This document shows positions 1-11,002 of a stretch of 64,000 bases of DNA, in pieces. The notes beneath the pieces were generated by a model. The model did no database searches. It saw nothing but the letters and a program-made list of their open reading frames with translations, and was not told where the DNA came from. Made by a program: the position numbers and the translations under genes. Position 1 is the first letter of the stretch. Each line of letters opens with the position of its first letter. Source of the stretch: Peromyscus leucopus (taxonomy: Eukaryota; Chordata; Mammalia; Rodentia; Cricetidae); assembly GCF_004664715.2 (NCBI RefSeq), contig NC_051069.1, forward strand, positions 72,562,647-72,626,646. The letters are read 5' to 3'.

Positions 1-121
1 AGGAAGGGGGTATCATAGAGGTATATTTGTTTTGAATACTTTAGTTTCCCTGTGTGGTGTACTTGTTCATGTTGCATATCAACCAATCACGAGTTATTCT
101 TTCCCCAGTTTATTCTGTTTC

Positions 122-346
122 TTAGATGTATTTATTTGTATTCTGTGCATATGAATGTTTTGTCTGTATGTGTATCTGTGCACCACATGCCATGCCTGAT
201 GCCCTCAGAGGACAGAAGAGAGCACTGGATCCCCTAGAACTAGAGTTATAGATGGCTGTGAGGCACCATGTAGGTGTTGGGGACCAAACCCAGGTCCTCA
301 GCAAGAGCATCTGATGCCCTTAACTGCTAAGTCACCTCTCCACCCT
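122..346 (-). repeat. B3-type SINE
   Basis: The reverse complement begins with a tRNA-like head (GGAGAGGTGACTTAGCAGTTAAG style) and runs through the typical B2/B3 body. It is diverged, so it is an old copy. Confidence 0.8.
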
Positions 347-541
347 TGCCCAGTTTATTCTTGGTTTCCTGCAGGGGGAAAATTAATTCTGATCTCAAGA
401 TTGTTTCTTAGAATTGTTTGGGGACCTTTCAAATCATGCCTTTTTACTTAGAATTATTTTTTGTATATTAATATAAATTTAACAGCTTTGTTTTGTTTTG
501 AATTTTTGCTTTGATTTCATTATAACTTTAGTTTTCGTTTT
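347..541. other. AT-rich intergenic DNA
   Basis: No gene or clear repeat is seen between the B3 and the following B1; T-rich tracts dominate. Confidence 0.5.
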
Positions 542-556
542 AGAAAATCCCCAAGT

Positions 557-703
557 TGCTGGGCGTGGTGGCGCACGCCTTTAATCCCAGCACTTGGGAG
601 GCAGAGGCAGGCGGATCTTTGTGAGTTCGAGGCCAGCCTGGGCTACCAAGTGAGCTCCAGGAAAGGCGCAAAGCTACACAGAGAAACCCTGTCTCGAAAA
701 AAA

Positions 704-755
<52 letters not shown>
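557..755 (+). repeat. B1 SINE, young copy with long poly-A
   Basis: Full B1 with the 3' block AAAGGCGCAAAGCTACACAG and a tail of more than 50 A. It is flanked by a perfect 15-bp target duplication AGAAAATCCCCAAGT (542-556 and 756-770). Intact duplication and pure tail indicate a recent insertion. Confidence 0.96.
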
Positions 756-758
<3 letters not shown>

Positions 759-770
759 AAATCCCCAAGT

Positions 771-1520
771 ATCTGAATTGGTAACTGTTTTCAGATATCT
801 ATTCTCAACATGCCTGTGTTTAATTGGACTAAGTTCATTTCCATTCGTTCTGTGGCTATGTTTGGATTCATCTCCAACACTTCTGTTTCACTCAGCCTAC
901 ATTTACGCTGCTGACTTTTAATTTTCTTGCAGATTCCTCAAATATTTATATTTTTTTAAACTAAGGAAGTTAAAAATTCTCTTTTTCCCCTCCTAGTAGT
1001 TGCCCTTCATTGTTTTAAAGAACAGCTACCTAACTAGCAAAGCCAAGGCCAAGCACCATGACAGCCTCTCCTCTACACAGCACAAGGTTTCTAATATCCT
1101 AACTCCAAGCACCTAGTATTATGCAAGCTATTTTTGTCCAGCATTGTGATTACATTAAGAAAAAAATCTCCAAATTAGTCATCACAAATAGCACTGTTTC
1201 ATGAGTCATTTTGTTGAGACTCGAACATATTCTAATGCCCTCTGGACACATAAATCTTTGACTCCGACCATGTTCCTCTGAGTCCATTTCCTTCTTCCTG
1301 GCGGGTTATCTTTTAGATGTGCTCCTGTGAGGATTTGTTGGTCAAAATGCTGAGAGTTTACTCATTTGGACATGTTCGCAATCGCTGTCGTTCTTGGTAG
1401 TGGAGGTGAGCATGCACGTTTCTCTGGACAGAGCTCCTTTACACTTGGAGGGTGGTTTGTTATCAGCTGTCTTCTGTAGTTGTTATGGAAACGTCATTTC
1501 CAGGGCCAATTGAGGATCTA
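771..1520. other. Intergenic DNA, no recognised feature
   Basis: AT-rich sequence without a plausible coding frame, RNA gene or repeat that I can name. Confidence 0.4.
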
Positions 1521-1538
1521 CTTTCTTTGCCTGTTTTT

Positions 1539-1742
1539 TTGTTGTTGTTTGTTTTTTTGTTTTTTTGTTTTTGTTTTTTTTTTTTTTTTTTTTTTGGTTT
1601 TTCGAGACAGGGTTTCTCTGTGTAGCTTTGTGCCTTTCCTGGATCTCGCTCTGTAGACCAGGCTGGCCTCGAACTCACAAAGATCCTCCTGCCTCTGCCT
1701 CCCGAGTGCTGGGATTAAAGGCATGCACCACCGCCACCCGGC
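1539..1742 (-). repeat. B1 SINE
   Basis: Reverse-strand B1 with a long interrupted T tract as its tail. Near-identical direct repeats TTCTTTG(C/T)CTGTTTTT lie at 1523-1538 and 1743-1758, giving the target duplication. Confidence 0.93.
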
Positions 1743-1799
1743 TTCTTTGTCTGTTTTTAAGACCTTTTATTTGCTCTTTATTTTTGTTCATTTTGTTAA

Positions 1800-2240
1800 A
1801 TTGATTTTATTGAGGTTGAATTTACATATGGTAAAATAAATGTCCTCCTGCAAAATATACATGTTGATACGCTTTGAAAATTCATAAGCTCATGAAGCTA
1901 TCACCACAACTAATCTATAATACCCTCATAATCCAGATGTTTATCTGTTACTCTTACCAATGCATCCCACATCCCAATCCTCATTTCTCCCTCTATAGAC
2001 CTGTAAATTAGAATATACTTTCCTAGAATTTTCTATAAACTTATATAATCATTTTGTATTTCTTTTATTGGTCCCATAATGTACTTGAGAATCATCCTTT
2101 TTATTGTAAGTAACAAAGTACATTTTCTAGTAAAGTTTGTAGTTTTATCTTTTACATTTTTGAAAATTTGATGTCACAGAATAATATCTAGCTAGCTAGC
2201 TGGCTAGTTCTGCAATTTGCTGCCTATTGTCTAGCACTGT
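1800..2240 (-). repeat. Old L1M-like 3' region
   Basis: The order of blocks (TTATTGAGGTTGAATTTACATA, then ATCACCACAACTAATCTATAA, then a weak match to the 'nation of temperature-type' 3' UTR blocks) follows the antisense 3' UTR of ancient mammalian L1M elements. It is strongly diverged, so limits are approximate. Confidence 0.5.
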
Positions 2241-2428
2241 TGTAGGGAAAACAAAATTAAAACCAAAATTATCTTGTTCCATGAAATTCCTTGGGAAGTG
2301 ACCATATAACTTGATGTTTTGAGCATTCAATTTGTTTCACTAATCCATGTGTTTAGCCCTAAGCCTTCCTACTGTAGCTTTAGAGTAAGTCTTGATCAGG
2401 TAGTATAGTTTCTTATCTACCACCCCCA

Positions 2429-2785
2429 TCTTAGTTAAGGCTACTATTGTTGTGATGAAACATCATGACCAAAGCAACTTGGGGAGAAAAGGGTTCATTC
2501 AACTTATGCTTCCACAGTTAATCATCAAAGGAAGTCGGGACAGGAAATCAATCATGGTGGGAACCTAGAAGCAGGAGCTGATGCAGAAGCCATGGCGAAG
2601 TGTTGCTTACTGGCTTGCTCCCCATAGCTTGCTCAGCCTGTTTGTATAGAAATCAGGACCACCAGCCAAAGGATGGTAGCATCCCTAATGGGCTGGGCCC
2701 TCCCCCATCAGTCACTACTTAAGAAAATGCCCTGCAGGCTTGCCTGTAGCCCTATCTCATAGAGACATTTTCTTAATTGGGGTTC
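2429..2785 (-). repeat. MaLR-like rodent repeat, left part (split)
   Basis: Reverse-strand repeat of the family whose + strand starts with GTCAACTTGACACAAGC and ends with an AATAAA-type signal followed by a '...CACAGCAATAG' tail. The same family occurs at 6668, 8645 and 40548. Its other end resumes at 3133, so the ORR1-type LTR between them inserted later. Confidence 0.7.
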
Positions 2786-3127
2786 TGTCTTAGGGTTTCT
2801 ATTGTTGTGAAGAGACACCATGACCAAGGCAACTCATAAAGGAAAACATTTTAATTTTACAGTTTAGAGATTTAGTCCATTATTTTCATGGTGGGTGGCA
2901 TGCAGACACATAGTACTGGAGGAAGACCAGAGAGTTCTACATCTTGATCCACAGGCAACAGGAAGTAAACTGAGTGCCACACTGTGCACAGCTTGAGCAT
3001 AGGAGACCTCAAAACCCACCCCCATAGTGACACACTTCCTCCAACAAGGCCACACCTACTCCAACAAAGCCACACCTCCTAATAGTGCCATTCCCTATGT
3101 GGGGACATTTTCTTTCAAACCACCACA
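2786..3127 (-). mobile_element. ORR1-type MaLR solo LTR, nested
   Basis: 342 bp starting TGTCTTAGGG and ending ACCACCACA, flanked by a perfect 5-bp duplication GGTTC (2781-2785, 3128-3132). Five base pairs is the ERVL/MaLR target size. It interrupts an older MaLR-like repeat. Confidence 0.85.
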
Positions 3128-3132
3128 GGTTC

Positions 3133-3190
3133 CCTCCTCTCTGATGACTTTAACTTGTGTCAAGCTGACATAAAACTACCCGCCCCCACA
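3133..3190 (-). repeat. MaLR-like rodent repeat, right part
   Basis: TTAACTTGTGTCAAGCTGAC and neighbouring bases are the expected continuation of the repeat that stops at 2785. Confidence 0.65.
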
Positions 3191-3885
3191 GGAGGAGCAC
3201 TGGGACACTGCTGTGACAAACCTCGTTTGTTCATTTCTGCCTTCTAAATGTCAGAAAGATTGTATCTAATTTGATAAGACTGAATTTGCTTATAGAACTT
3301 TTCCAAAACCAGTGAGCCATGATGAGGTAGTCTAGCTTTCTAGTCTTCTCAAGATGACAGGAAATGGAATAGAAGTCCAGTGGCCAACCCCTGAATGGCC
3401 ACTGCTTGCCCTTTATGGACAGAGGGCTTGTTCAGTAAAACTAGTGTAGCTCAGGCTGCTTGATTAGCATAATCAGAAAAAGTTACCGGCTGTTTCTATG
3501 AGGTACAGACTCACCCTTCTTTAAATTAGGGCACTATCTACGTGGTGACACACAGTTATGCTGCTAAGTTAAGCTGTATTAAACAGGGCTGCAGACATAA
3601 CATGACATGGGCTTCTCTGTAGACTCCACAGTTGCTGCTCATTCTTGCTTTTTCCACGGTTGTAGCTCTGAAAGAACTTAAAGGCATAACTTGCGAGCCA
3701 GAAGCTTACCTTCTCAATTTTCTGAGAGCTGTTTTTCACATTTCAATAAACCCCTCAGTTGAAATAAAATTACCTTCCAAGTCTTAAAGATGCATTACCT
3801 CAAATTGGGATGAATTAGGATATTAATTATTTCAATTCATACCAAAATCACTTGAGGAATAGTATCATCAGAAAGGGTCGTTTGG
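3191..3885. other. Intergenic DNA, no recognised feature
   Basis: Moderately AT-rich sequence. Nothing coding or repetitive can be supported. Confidence 0.4.
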
Positions 3886-4090
3886 AGGGCTGTGGAGATG
3901 GCTTAGTGGACAAAGTGCTTGCTGTATAATCATCAGTATTAAATTCAGATCCCCAGGGCCCACGTAAGGGCAGGTGCGGTAGTTCATGCCTGTACTCCCA
4001 TCGTTTGGGAGGCAGAAACAGGTGGATCCTGGAGCCCATAGCTAGATAGTCTTGTTGAATCAGTAAGCTTCCAGTTCTGTAAAGGACCCT
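3886..4090 (+). repeat. Composite tRNA-B1 SINE, left part (split)
   Basis: A B2-like tRNA head (GGAGATGGCTTAGTGGACAA) is followed by a B1-like body (GCCTGTACTCCCATCGTTTG). The element stops at GACCCTG and resumes at about 4533 with TCTCAAAA, the normal continuation of this SINE. Confidence 0.7.
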
Positions 4091-4525
4091 GTGATGGATA
4101 ATCTTGGTTATCAACTTGAGTACAACTGGAATTAACTAGAACCCAAACATTTGGGCACAAGTGTAAGGAATTTTTCTTGGTAAAATAATTTGAGGTAGAA
4201 GACCCACCCTAAATCTGAGGCACACCTGGTATCAGCCCACATAAAAGGATACAGAAGAAGGAAGCTTTTGGCTTCTTACCTGCTTTCTCTCACTCTGGTT
4301 AGCATGTTCATCTATCCTGTTCCCCAGACATCCCTTTGCTGGTGTTAGAACCTACTTCTTCAGGATTCCAATGTAGACTGAAAACCAGCAGCTCTCTAGG
4401 ACTTCCCTGGGACTCCAGCACCAAGTGGGGACAGCTGAGACAGCCAGTCTCATGAACTAAACAACTGCCAGATCCTTGGCTTTTCTGTAAGGTGACAGCC
4501 ATTGTAGAGAGCCCTGACGAGCACA
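4091..4525 (+). mobile_element. LTR-like repeat inserted in a SINE
   Basis: A 435-bp block starts TGATGGATAATCTTGG and ends GAGCACA. It is flanked by GACCCTG (4084-4090) and GACACTG (4526-4532), a near-perfect 7-base repeat that sits exactly at the break in the composite SINE. Related copies with the TGATGGTTAATC start occur at 25628 and, reversed, at 20800-22130. Family name not assigned. Confidence 0.6.
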
Positions 4526-4532
4526 GACACTG

Positions 4533-4695
4533 TCTCAAAACAGAGACTGAGAAGGAGATGCTGGCATCTATTTTGATCTTCACATATGTGAGTGAGTACC
4601 CATGTGCACATACAAAAACACGAATACACATAATCTCACACACACAAACATACACACACAGAAAGAGAGAGATAGAGAGACAGAGACAGAGAGGG
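4533..4695 (+). repeat. Composite SINE, right part, with CA/GA-rich tail
   Basis: TCTCAAAACAGAGACTGAGA continues the split SINE and passes into CACACA and GAGA tracts up to about 4695, the usual 3' end of this SINE type. Confidence 0.6.
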
Positions 4696-5340
4696 ACTAA
4701 AAGGAGAGCCAATAGCAAGGTCCCTAGCCTTGAAGGGTCAACTAGGTCACAGGGAACTGACTACTTCTCAAGAGGTTCTAAAACTCTGGTAAGTGACCTG
4801 TCCCCTTGATCAGAGAAGCCATGGAGATCCAGAGGTTGGATTCTACCAGTGTACATTCTGCAAAGAAAAGAGTCAACACAAAAGGAAGTGTCCTCACTGC
4901 TGCTAAGGGAAACCCAGTCAGAAAGACCCTGACTAATTCCAGTAGATGGTAGAACTGAGGAAAGCTCCTCCCACGTCCAAAGTCACTCCTGAAGTCAACA
5001 GCCTCAACTGAGCTTGACAGTAAAAAGAAAAATGAGTCAGCTGCATGGTCTTCAAAACCGAATAAGAAAGCATAGTCAAAGATAAAATAATCAATATTCT
5101 TTTAACAGTCCAAAGAATCACATTCCCCAGACATGATTAGGCTTAAGTCCACCTGAAATGTCATGTGGAAAACCATTTCTCACAAATGATTTTTTTTCTT
5201 ACAATGAACTGCTGCCCAGATACAGAACATCATAGTTTTGGCTCATTTGCAATACTGTAACACCTACATGAGACCCACATGGAGTGATACGCCAATTATT
5301 GGTCCAACTTGGGGACTGAATGATAGTTAAATCTCCTTTT
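4696..5340. other. Intergenic DNA, no recognised feature
   Basis: No coding frame or named repeat is supported; the last 130 bases may be the upstream part of the LTR-like element that follows. Confidence 0.35.
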
Positions 5341-5882
5341 CTGTAGAATCCACTGTTTGGTTGGAACCTCCAGCTCACCCCCGAATGATCCAGAAGGCCC
5401 CATTTCTTCCTTCCTTCCCTCTTTTCTTCCTTCCTTCCTTCCTTCCTTCCTTCCTTCCTTCCTTCCTTCCTCCCGGCCCCTCCCCCAAATCCCAACTGCT
5501 CAGAGAGCTTCTGAACCAGAAATGGTGCCCAAATGGTCCAGTTCCACATTCTTGGTGGCTACTGCAGCTTCCTCCCCTGAAGTTGCTGGCTGCCCAAGTC
5601 CCCCATCTAAGTGCTCAGCTTTCAAACATACTTGGGCACAAACTTGCTCAGCTTGCGGTGACACGTCATCATCTCTCACCTACAACCCATAAAATCTCCC
5701 TGCTTTCATTTGGGGGCATGACTTCTCTGGCCTCAATCTCTAGGAATGGAGAACCTGCCCAGGAGTTGCCCTGCTCAAATATACCTGCTTTTTCAGTTAG
5801 GCTTGATCTGGCTTACTGCTTTGGCAGAGATATCTATTGGGGGTGGGGTAGAAGAGCAGAAAACCTATTACCCATGTGGTAG
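5341..5882 (+). mobile_element. Class-I-like solo LTR with CCTT expansion
   Basis: GGAACCTCCAG near the start, a CCCATAAAATCTCCCTGC promoter-like block, TTCTCTGGCCTCAATCTCT and CTTGATCTGGCTTACTG near the end occur in the same order in a second copy at 47365-47862. The order resembles gammaretrovirus-like (class I) rodent LTRs. A (CCTT)n tract at 5406-5471 is absent from the other copy. No internal viral genes follow. Confidence 0.6.
5406..5471 (+). repeat. (CCTT)n microsatellite
   Basis: A pure to nearly pure CTTC/CCTT tract interrupted once by CCCTCTTTT. Confidence 0.95.
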
Positions 5883-6665
5883 GGACTTCACACTGCAATC
5901 CTAACCACTTCACCAGCTATCAGCATGCCTGAAAGTAAATCCTGGGTCCATCACCCTTGAGATCAGACAAGGAAAAAACCTGGGAGGGAGCCCAGTAAAC
6001 CAGACACAGGTGGATGTCCTTGTGAGCCTATGGAGGGATTCTGAAGGGCTCTGGGTATTTTAAACTGTCTTTTGTTCTGGATTCTCCTGGTTCTCTGCCT
6101 AGGGTTGTAATGCTAACCTTTTATATGAACTCATTACTGCTCCTGGCAGGGTGGATTTATTATCTCTGCCAAAGGGCTCAGTTTCATTTCTCACTGATTC
6201 TTCTCTAGCCTTTAATCCTCCCACATATCTCTAGCCAGATAAAGACTTTATTTCCTCCCTTCACCTGGCTTTTATACAAATACCACCATTGATGCACTTC
6301 TGAGGTCCCTTAGATAGAACCACCGGAGGGGTGCCCCAACTGCCACACCAGGACAGGATACCTAACTCAGCTCAAAGCAGCCACATCAGTCATTGCCACA
6401 TGCCCATAAAGGAAGTAAGGGATACCTCTTAAGATGGAGAGAACAAGAGATAGAATCAGATCAGGCAGACAGGGACAGGGACCTGCAAAACAAACAGTTT
6501 TGTTTGATTGTTGTCTTTGGCCAGGAATGCCAGAAACATCCCAGGCAGCAGCACTGATTCATATCCTGGTTTTGATTCTGCCCTGGCCGAAGGCCAGATG
6601 TGCCAGAAATGTTCCATCCAGAGGCTCTACAATCCAGTGCTAGAGAAAAGCAAGTGGACACTTTT
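5883..6665. other. Intergenic DNA, no recognised feature
   Basis: No coding gene is supported. AACCTATTACCCA at 5860-5872, just before this stretch, is shared with the 47.4 kb LTR copy, so the homology may extend a little past the LTR end. Confidence 0.4.
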
Positions 6666-6667
6666 TC

Positions 6668-7062
6668 AGCGGGTGGTATGGTTAGCCTCACCTCTTAATT
6701 TGACACAAGCCAGAGTCACCCAGAAAGAAGGAACCTCAGCTGAAGAACTGCCTCCACCAAATCAGCTGTAGCCATACTTGTGGGAGCATTTTCTTGACTG
6801 CTAATTTGTGTTTTAGGGCCCAGCCCATTATGGGAAGTACCATGCCTAGGCAGGTAGGTAGCTGAACAAAAGCAATTGGACAAGCCAGTAAGCAGCATCC
6901 CTTCATTTCCTCTGCTTCATTTCTGCCTCCAGGCTCCTGCCTTCTGCTCCTGCCCTGGTGTCCCCAGATGATGGACTGTAACTACAACCTTCAATGAGCT
7001 CTTTCCTCCCGTGGAGTTCTTGGTCTTGGTGTTCATTACAGCAACAGAAAGCAAACTGTGAC
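6668..7062 (+). repeat. MaLR-like rodent repeat
   Basis: TTTGACACAAGCCAGAGTCA near the start, AGCAAT/CAGTAAGCAGCA in the middle and CATTACAGCAACAGAAAGCA at the end follow the family order also seen at 2429 and 40548. Confidence 0.7.
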
Positions 7063-8640
7063 AGCAGGCCAAGTGGAGTGATTGATTAGCTCGCACTGAG
7101 CCTCAATCATTGCTACCCTAGGTCCCATGAAAGGTTCCTAGAACAGCTGCCCAATGACACCCCATCTCTGAACCCCACTTATGTTACACAGGTGCTCCCC
7201 AACCCCAGCCCCTGCCCCTCAGGGAGTCTCTTGCTCTCTCTCACTTCTCTCTAGCTCTCACTCTTTCTCTTAGGCTCCCATCAACAAACCTATAACAAAA
7301 TCCTTCCTAAAAGACTACCCTCTCCATGGTCCTTGAAATTCAGTCTTCAAATTTATGAGACAAGAGCTCAGAAACATTGGAAGTTTTGTGTGACCATGAG
7401 CTTCCAGGATACTACCTCCCGAGTTAAGCCCACCAGCGACTGGAAAGGCTCTGTCACTCAAGGACACCACTTTCCCCAGTGTCGGTAGGGTGACTACCAA
7501 GCTATACTGGTGTTTCTTGGACTTGGCATTTGAAACACTAGGGAGCAGGTTAGAACTATCTTAATGGGATACCGTTCTGGTTATCCAGGAAGCCATATTC
7601 TTATCTAAATCCCCAAGTGGTCCTGATGAAAGCCCTTAAATCACCAGTTGTTGAAAAATTATCATAAAAGAATTCACCTGATGGAGCTTTTAATGAAGTG
7701 CTTAAAATTGCCCATTCCGTTATCTGTTTACAAGTTTTCGGATGAGTGCTTTCTCGCAGTCATGTGAAACAGTAAAACAGGAAGTATCGTTCCAGTTTAC
7801 TGATGATGAACTGGTCAGGTGAAGGTCCCTCTGTCAATGTCAGAGCTGGAGAGACACCACAGGCCTCCGCCAGGAGCCCAGTCCGCTCTCACTCACCACG
7901 TCCCTCCTACAGCAGACCTTCATTTCCGTAGGTATCAAGCCAGGGCAGCAAGAAGGCATATATCAGAAGGGGAACGGAAGCCGCAGTAAAAGGTGATTGG
8001 CATTGGTCCTCTGGAGTTCCATCTCTTCCTTACCTGTCCTCTCCACCTCCCCATGCTCCTCCTTCTGAAGAATGGAAGAGAGCAAAATGTAAGTTCATTA
8101 CTCACCTGGCATCATCACAATTCGGATCAGACGTCCGCTACTGTCTAGGCTACGCTTTTTAAAGCAAAGAATACACTTCTCAAAGGTTCCTTCAACAAAA
8201 CCCCTCTTAACACTCGGTGCTCGTGAGTTTTCCACAGCCCCCGTGAACCATCGTCAGCATCTTTCTACCTATTCAATTCTACCGTGATTATAGTAATCCC
8301 TTTCCCAGGGAGCTTATCTGACAGAAAATTATATGGCATGGAAATTGCTCTGTATCTTTTCTGAAACCGAGAGACATTTTAGTATAAAGGGGCTATTTAT
8401 TTGAAAAGATGTAGGAAAGAGAGTATGCAGCAATTGAAAGTAGAGGTTGCCTGAGAGGCCAGATGACTCTAACATTAGCTTTTCATCTCTCTGACTGCCA
8501 TTTCTGTTGCTCCTGGGGACTCATCTCACTCACTGAAATACGAGGGAAAATGCTACCATTTAAAAAAAAACAAAAAAAAAACAAAACAAAACTAGAGCGA
8601 TTGACTTCAATCAAGTCAAACAATTTTATCTTATTAAAAA
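7063..8640. other. Intergenic DNA, mostly unrecognised
   Basis: Repeat-poor sequence without a supported gene. A MIR-like trace (CCAGTTTACTGATGATGAAC) lies near 7793-7812. An A-rich CAAAA tract is at 8562-8592. Confidence 0.4.
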
Positions 8641-8644
8641 TTTG

Positions 8645-8793
8645 AAGGAAACAGTAAATGGGTTTTGGCTAATTATTTCTCATCAACTTGATATAAACTA
8701 CAGACACCCTGGCACAAGGGAACCTCAGCTGAGGGATCTCCTCTATCAGACTGGCCTGGAAGCATGTCTGTGAGGCATATTCTTGATTGCTAA
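8645..8793 (+). repeat. MaLR-like rodent repeat, left part (split)
   Basis: TCATCAACTTGATATAAACT and CTCAGCTGAGGGATCTCCTC give the family start; it stops at TTGATTGCTAA and resumes at about 9152. Confidence 0.65.
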
Positions 8794-9151
8794 TGGTTTG
8801 AATGGGAATGGCCCCCATAGGCTCATATATTTGAATGTCTGGTCCCTAGTTGGTGGACTGTTTCCACAGAATTAGGAGGTGTGGCCTTGTTGGAGGAGGT
8901 ATGTTACTGGGTGTAGACTTTGAAGTTTCCAAAGCCCTGCACTGTCTCTCTGTCTTTGGCTTTTGGGTCAGGATATAAGCTCTCAGCTACTGCTCCAGCA
9001 CCGTGCCTAACAGCCTGCCATCATGCTCCCGACCACGATGATCAAGAACTAATCCTCTGAAACTGTAAGCAAGCCCTGAGTCAAGTACTTTCTTCTGTAA
9101 GTTGCCTTGGTCCTGGTGTCTCTTCACAGTAATAAAGCAGTAACTCTGGCA
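8794..9151 (+). mobile_element. ORR1-type MaLR LTR, nested
   Basis: TGGTTTGAATGGGAATGGCC starts the copy, then GAGGTGTGGCCTTGTTGGAG, and it ends with CTCTTCACAGTAATAAAGCA and CTCTGGCA. It interrupts an older repeat. The target duplication is not clear. Confidence 0.75.
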
Positions 9152-9330
9152 CTCATTGATATGGGAGGGCCCAGATAACGAGAAACCATTCCTAGGCAAG
9201 CAGGCCTGGGCTGTACATAGAAGGAAACGGAATGGGGGCGAAGAAGCAAGCCAGTAAGCATTACTCCTCAGTGGTCTCTGTTTCATTTCTTGCCTCCAGG
9301 TTCCTGCTCTGACTTCCCCTCTCTCCTCCC
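9152..9330 (+). repeat. MaLR-like rodent repeat, right part
   Basis: GATATGGGAGGGCCCAGATA and AAGCAAGCCAGTAAGCATTA continue the family interrupted at 8793. Confidence 0.65.
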
Positions 9331-9344
9331 CCTCCCTTCTTTTT

Positions 9345-9423
9345 CAGGCCAGGTATCAACCCCGGGGCTTCTCACATGCTAGGCAAGTAAGTGTTCTATG
9401 ACTGATTTACATTCCCTTGTCCT
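9345..9423 (-). repeat. ID/B4-type SINE fragment
   Basis: CATGCTAGGCAAGTAAGTGT is the reverse of the ID tRNA-like head (CTTGCCTAGCATG). Only this part is visible. Confidence 0.6.
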
Positions 9424-9647
9424 GAAGTTAGTATTTTTACATGGCATAGAAACCTTCATATATTAAAAATTCAGACTTAAGGAAGCCAATAGACCTGAAA
9501 ACTTGTATGCTATCCTAACAATTAATTGTGGAAATGGACGAGTGGAGCTTGGCTGGGTGATAGTAAATTATGGGAAAGTGACAATGTACTGCATTGGGGG
9601 GGGGGCATAAAAGATAAGATGATTTTTAGTAAGACTACCTTTATAGA

Positions 9648-9938
9648 CTTGTAACTATTTATAGATAGTTATCATCCTATTGCTTTGGTAAGACCACATG
9701 ATCGAAGAAACTTACACAAGAATTTACTGGGAGCTTACAGCTTGGAAAGGTAGGAGTCTATGACCATGATGGCATGGAGCAAGGCAGTAGGCAAGCAAGC
9801 GTGGCTTTGGAGCAGTAGCTGAGAGTTTACATCTTAATCCACAAGAACGAGGCAGAACGCTAACTCAGAATGGCACGGACTTTTGAAAGCTCCAAGCCAG
9901 CCTCTAGTGACACACATCCTCCAAAAAAGCTACAGATC
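9648..9938 (-). mobile_element. ORR1-type MaLR LTR, left part (split)
   Basis: Order of blocks (GTAAGACCACATGATC, GAGAGTTTACATCTTAATCC, CTAGTGACACACATCCTCCA) matches the reverse of ORR1 as seen at 2786. The end is at 10141-10228, after an inserted B1. Confidence 0.65.
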
Positions 9939-9950
9939 AGGCCGGGTGGT

Positions 9951-9997
<47 letters not shown>

Positions 9998-10138
9998 ACA
10001 CCTTTGGCAGAGGCAGGAGGATCTCTGTGAGCTCAAGGGCAGCCTAGTTTACAGAGCTAGTTCCCAGGACAGCTAGGGCTGTTACACAGAGAAACCCTGT
10101 CTCAAAAAAACAAAAACCAAAGGGGGGGAGGGGGGAAA
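9939..10138 (+). repeat. B1 SINE with GGC expansion
   Basis: GGCCGGGTGGT starts a B1, but instead of one GGT/GGC codon-like step the A-box side carries (GGT)4(GGC)13 at 9945-9995, before CGCACACCTTTGG and the normal B1 body. It sits inside an ORR1-type LTR. Confidence 0.85.
9945..9995 (+). repeat. (GGT)4(GGC)13 trinucleotide tract
   Basis: Seventeen uninterrupted GGN triplets inside the B1 promoter half. Confidence 0.95.
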
Positions 10139-10140
10139 GG

Positions 10141-10228
10141 CTACGTATTCTAATCCTTCCCAAACATTTCTACCAATTGGGGATCAAGTATTCAAACATA
10201 TGAGCCTATGGGGACCATTCTCATTAAA
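10141..10228 (-). mobile_element. ORR1-type MaLR LTR, right part
   Basis: CAAACATATGAGCCTATGGG and AAAACCACCA are the expected end of the LTR interrupted by the B1. Confidence 0.6.
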
Positions 10229-11000
10229 ACCACCACCCCAAGATTCATCGTGTCAACTCCCTGTGCCTACTGATTAGGATATCAATAGGATTCCATTCTC
10301 TCCCTGGATTTACATTCTACTTGGAGGGAGGAAGTGCATGGTTGGGAATACCATCCTGCATCTGTTGTTCAGTCAATTCTGAATAATCAGAATAATCAGT
10401 TTGCCAACGGGACAGCTTTTGATGTAATTTCATCCTCTTTACCCTTAATCATTTAGAATGCACAAAACTCCCAGAGATAAATCACATTTTATGAAGATAA
10501 AAATAAATTCTTTGCTTTCACACAAATATCCTAAGGTTAAGTGTGTTGTATCATTCTCTTACCCATAGACAAAGAAAGGATTTTGCTCTTGGTTTTGGGT
10601 ACCTCCCAGGGTCATGTCTGGGATGGGGCCAGGATCCAGCTTTCCTGGCAGCCAACATAATTGAAAACTGATGGCTCCAGAATCATACAGTCAGGAGACC
10701 AGGTCTGACAGCTACTAACAGGATTCAGAGATGTCAGAGAATTGGGAAGAGGATATTACAAAGGGAAGCTGATACACAATTTGCTAAATATTATGACATG
10801 TAAGGTTGAATCCATTTTAGTAATGCATAAAACTTCAGTCACTATAAACTTCACTCCTTGGGTGTTATCACTTGGCAAGAAGTTTTCGAGTATTCTTGAT
10901 TCTGATGATGCACCAATCAGGGTACACCATTCTTTACAGTAATTGTTCAAAAATTTAAATACCTATAATGAGGTGCAATGGATTTGTTTTTAGAAACTTT
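10229..11000. other. Repeat-poor intergenic DNA
   Basis: No gene or named repeat. The section 10370-10560 is AT-rich with homeobox/bHLH-like short motifs and no repeat signature, so it could be a conserved non-coding element; that is only an inference. Confidence 0.35.
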
Positions 11001-11002
11001 TT

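Noticed and set aside
5361..5882. Open frame of 173 residues rich in Pro and Phe
   Set aside because: It crosses a CCTT microsatellite inside an LTR-like repeat; the composition comes from the repeat.
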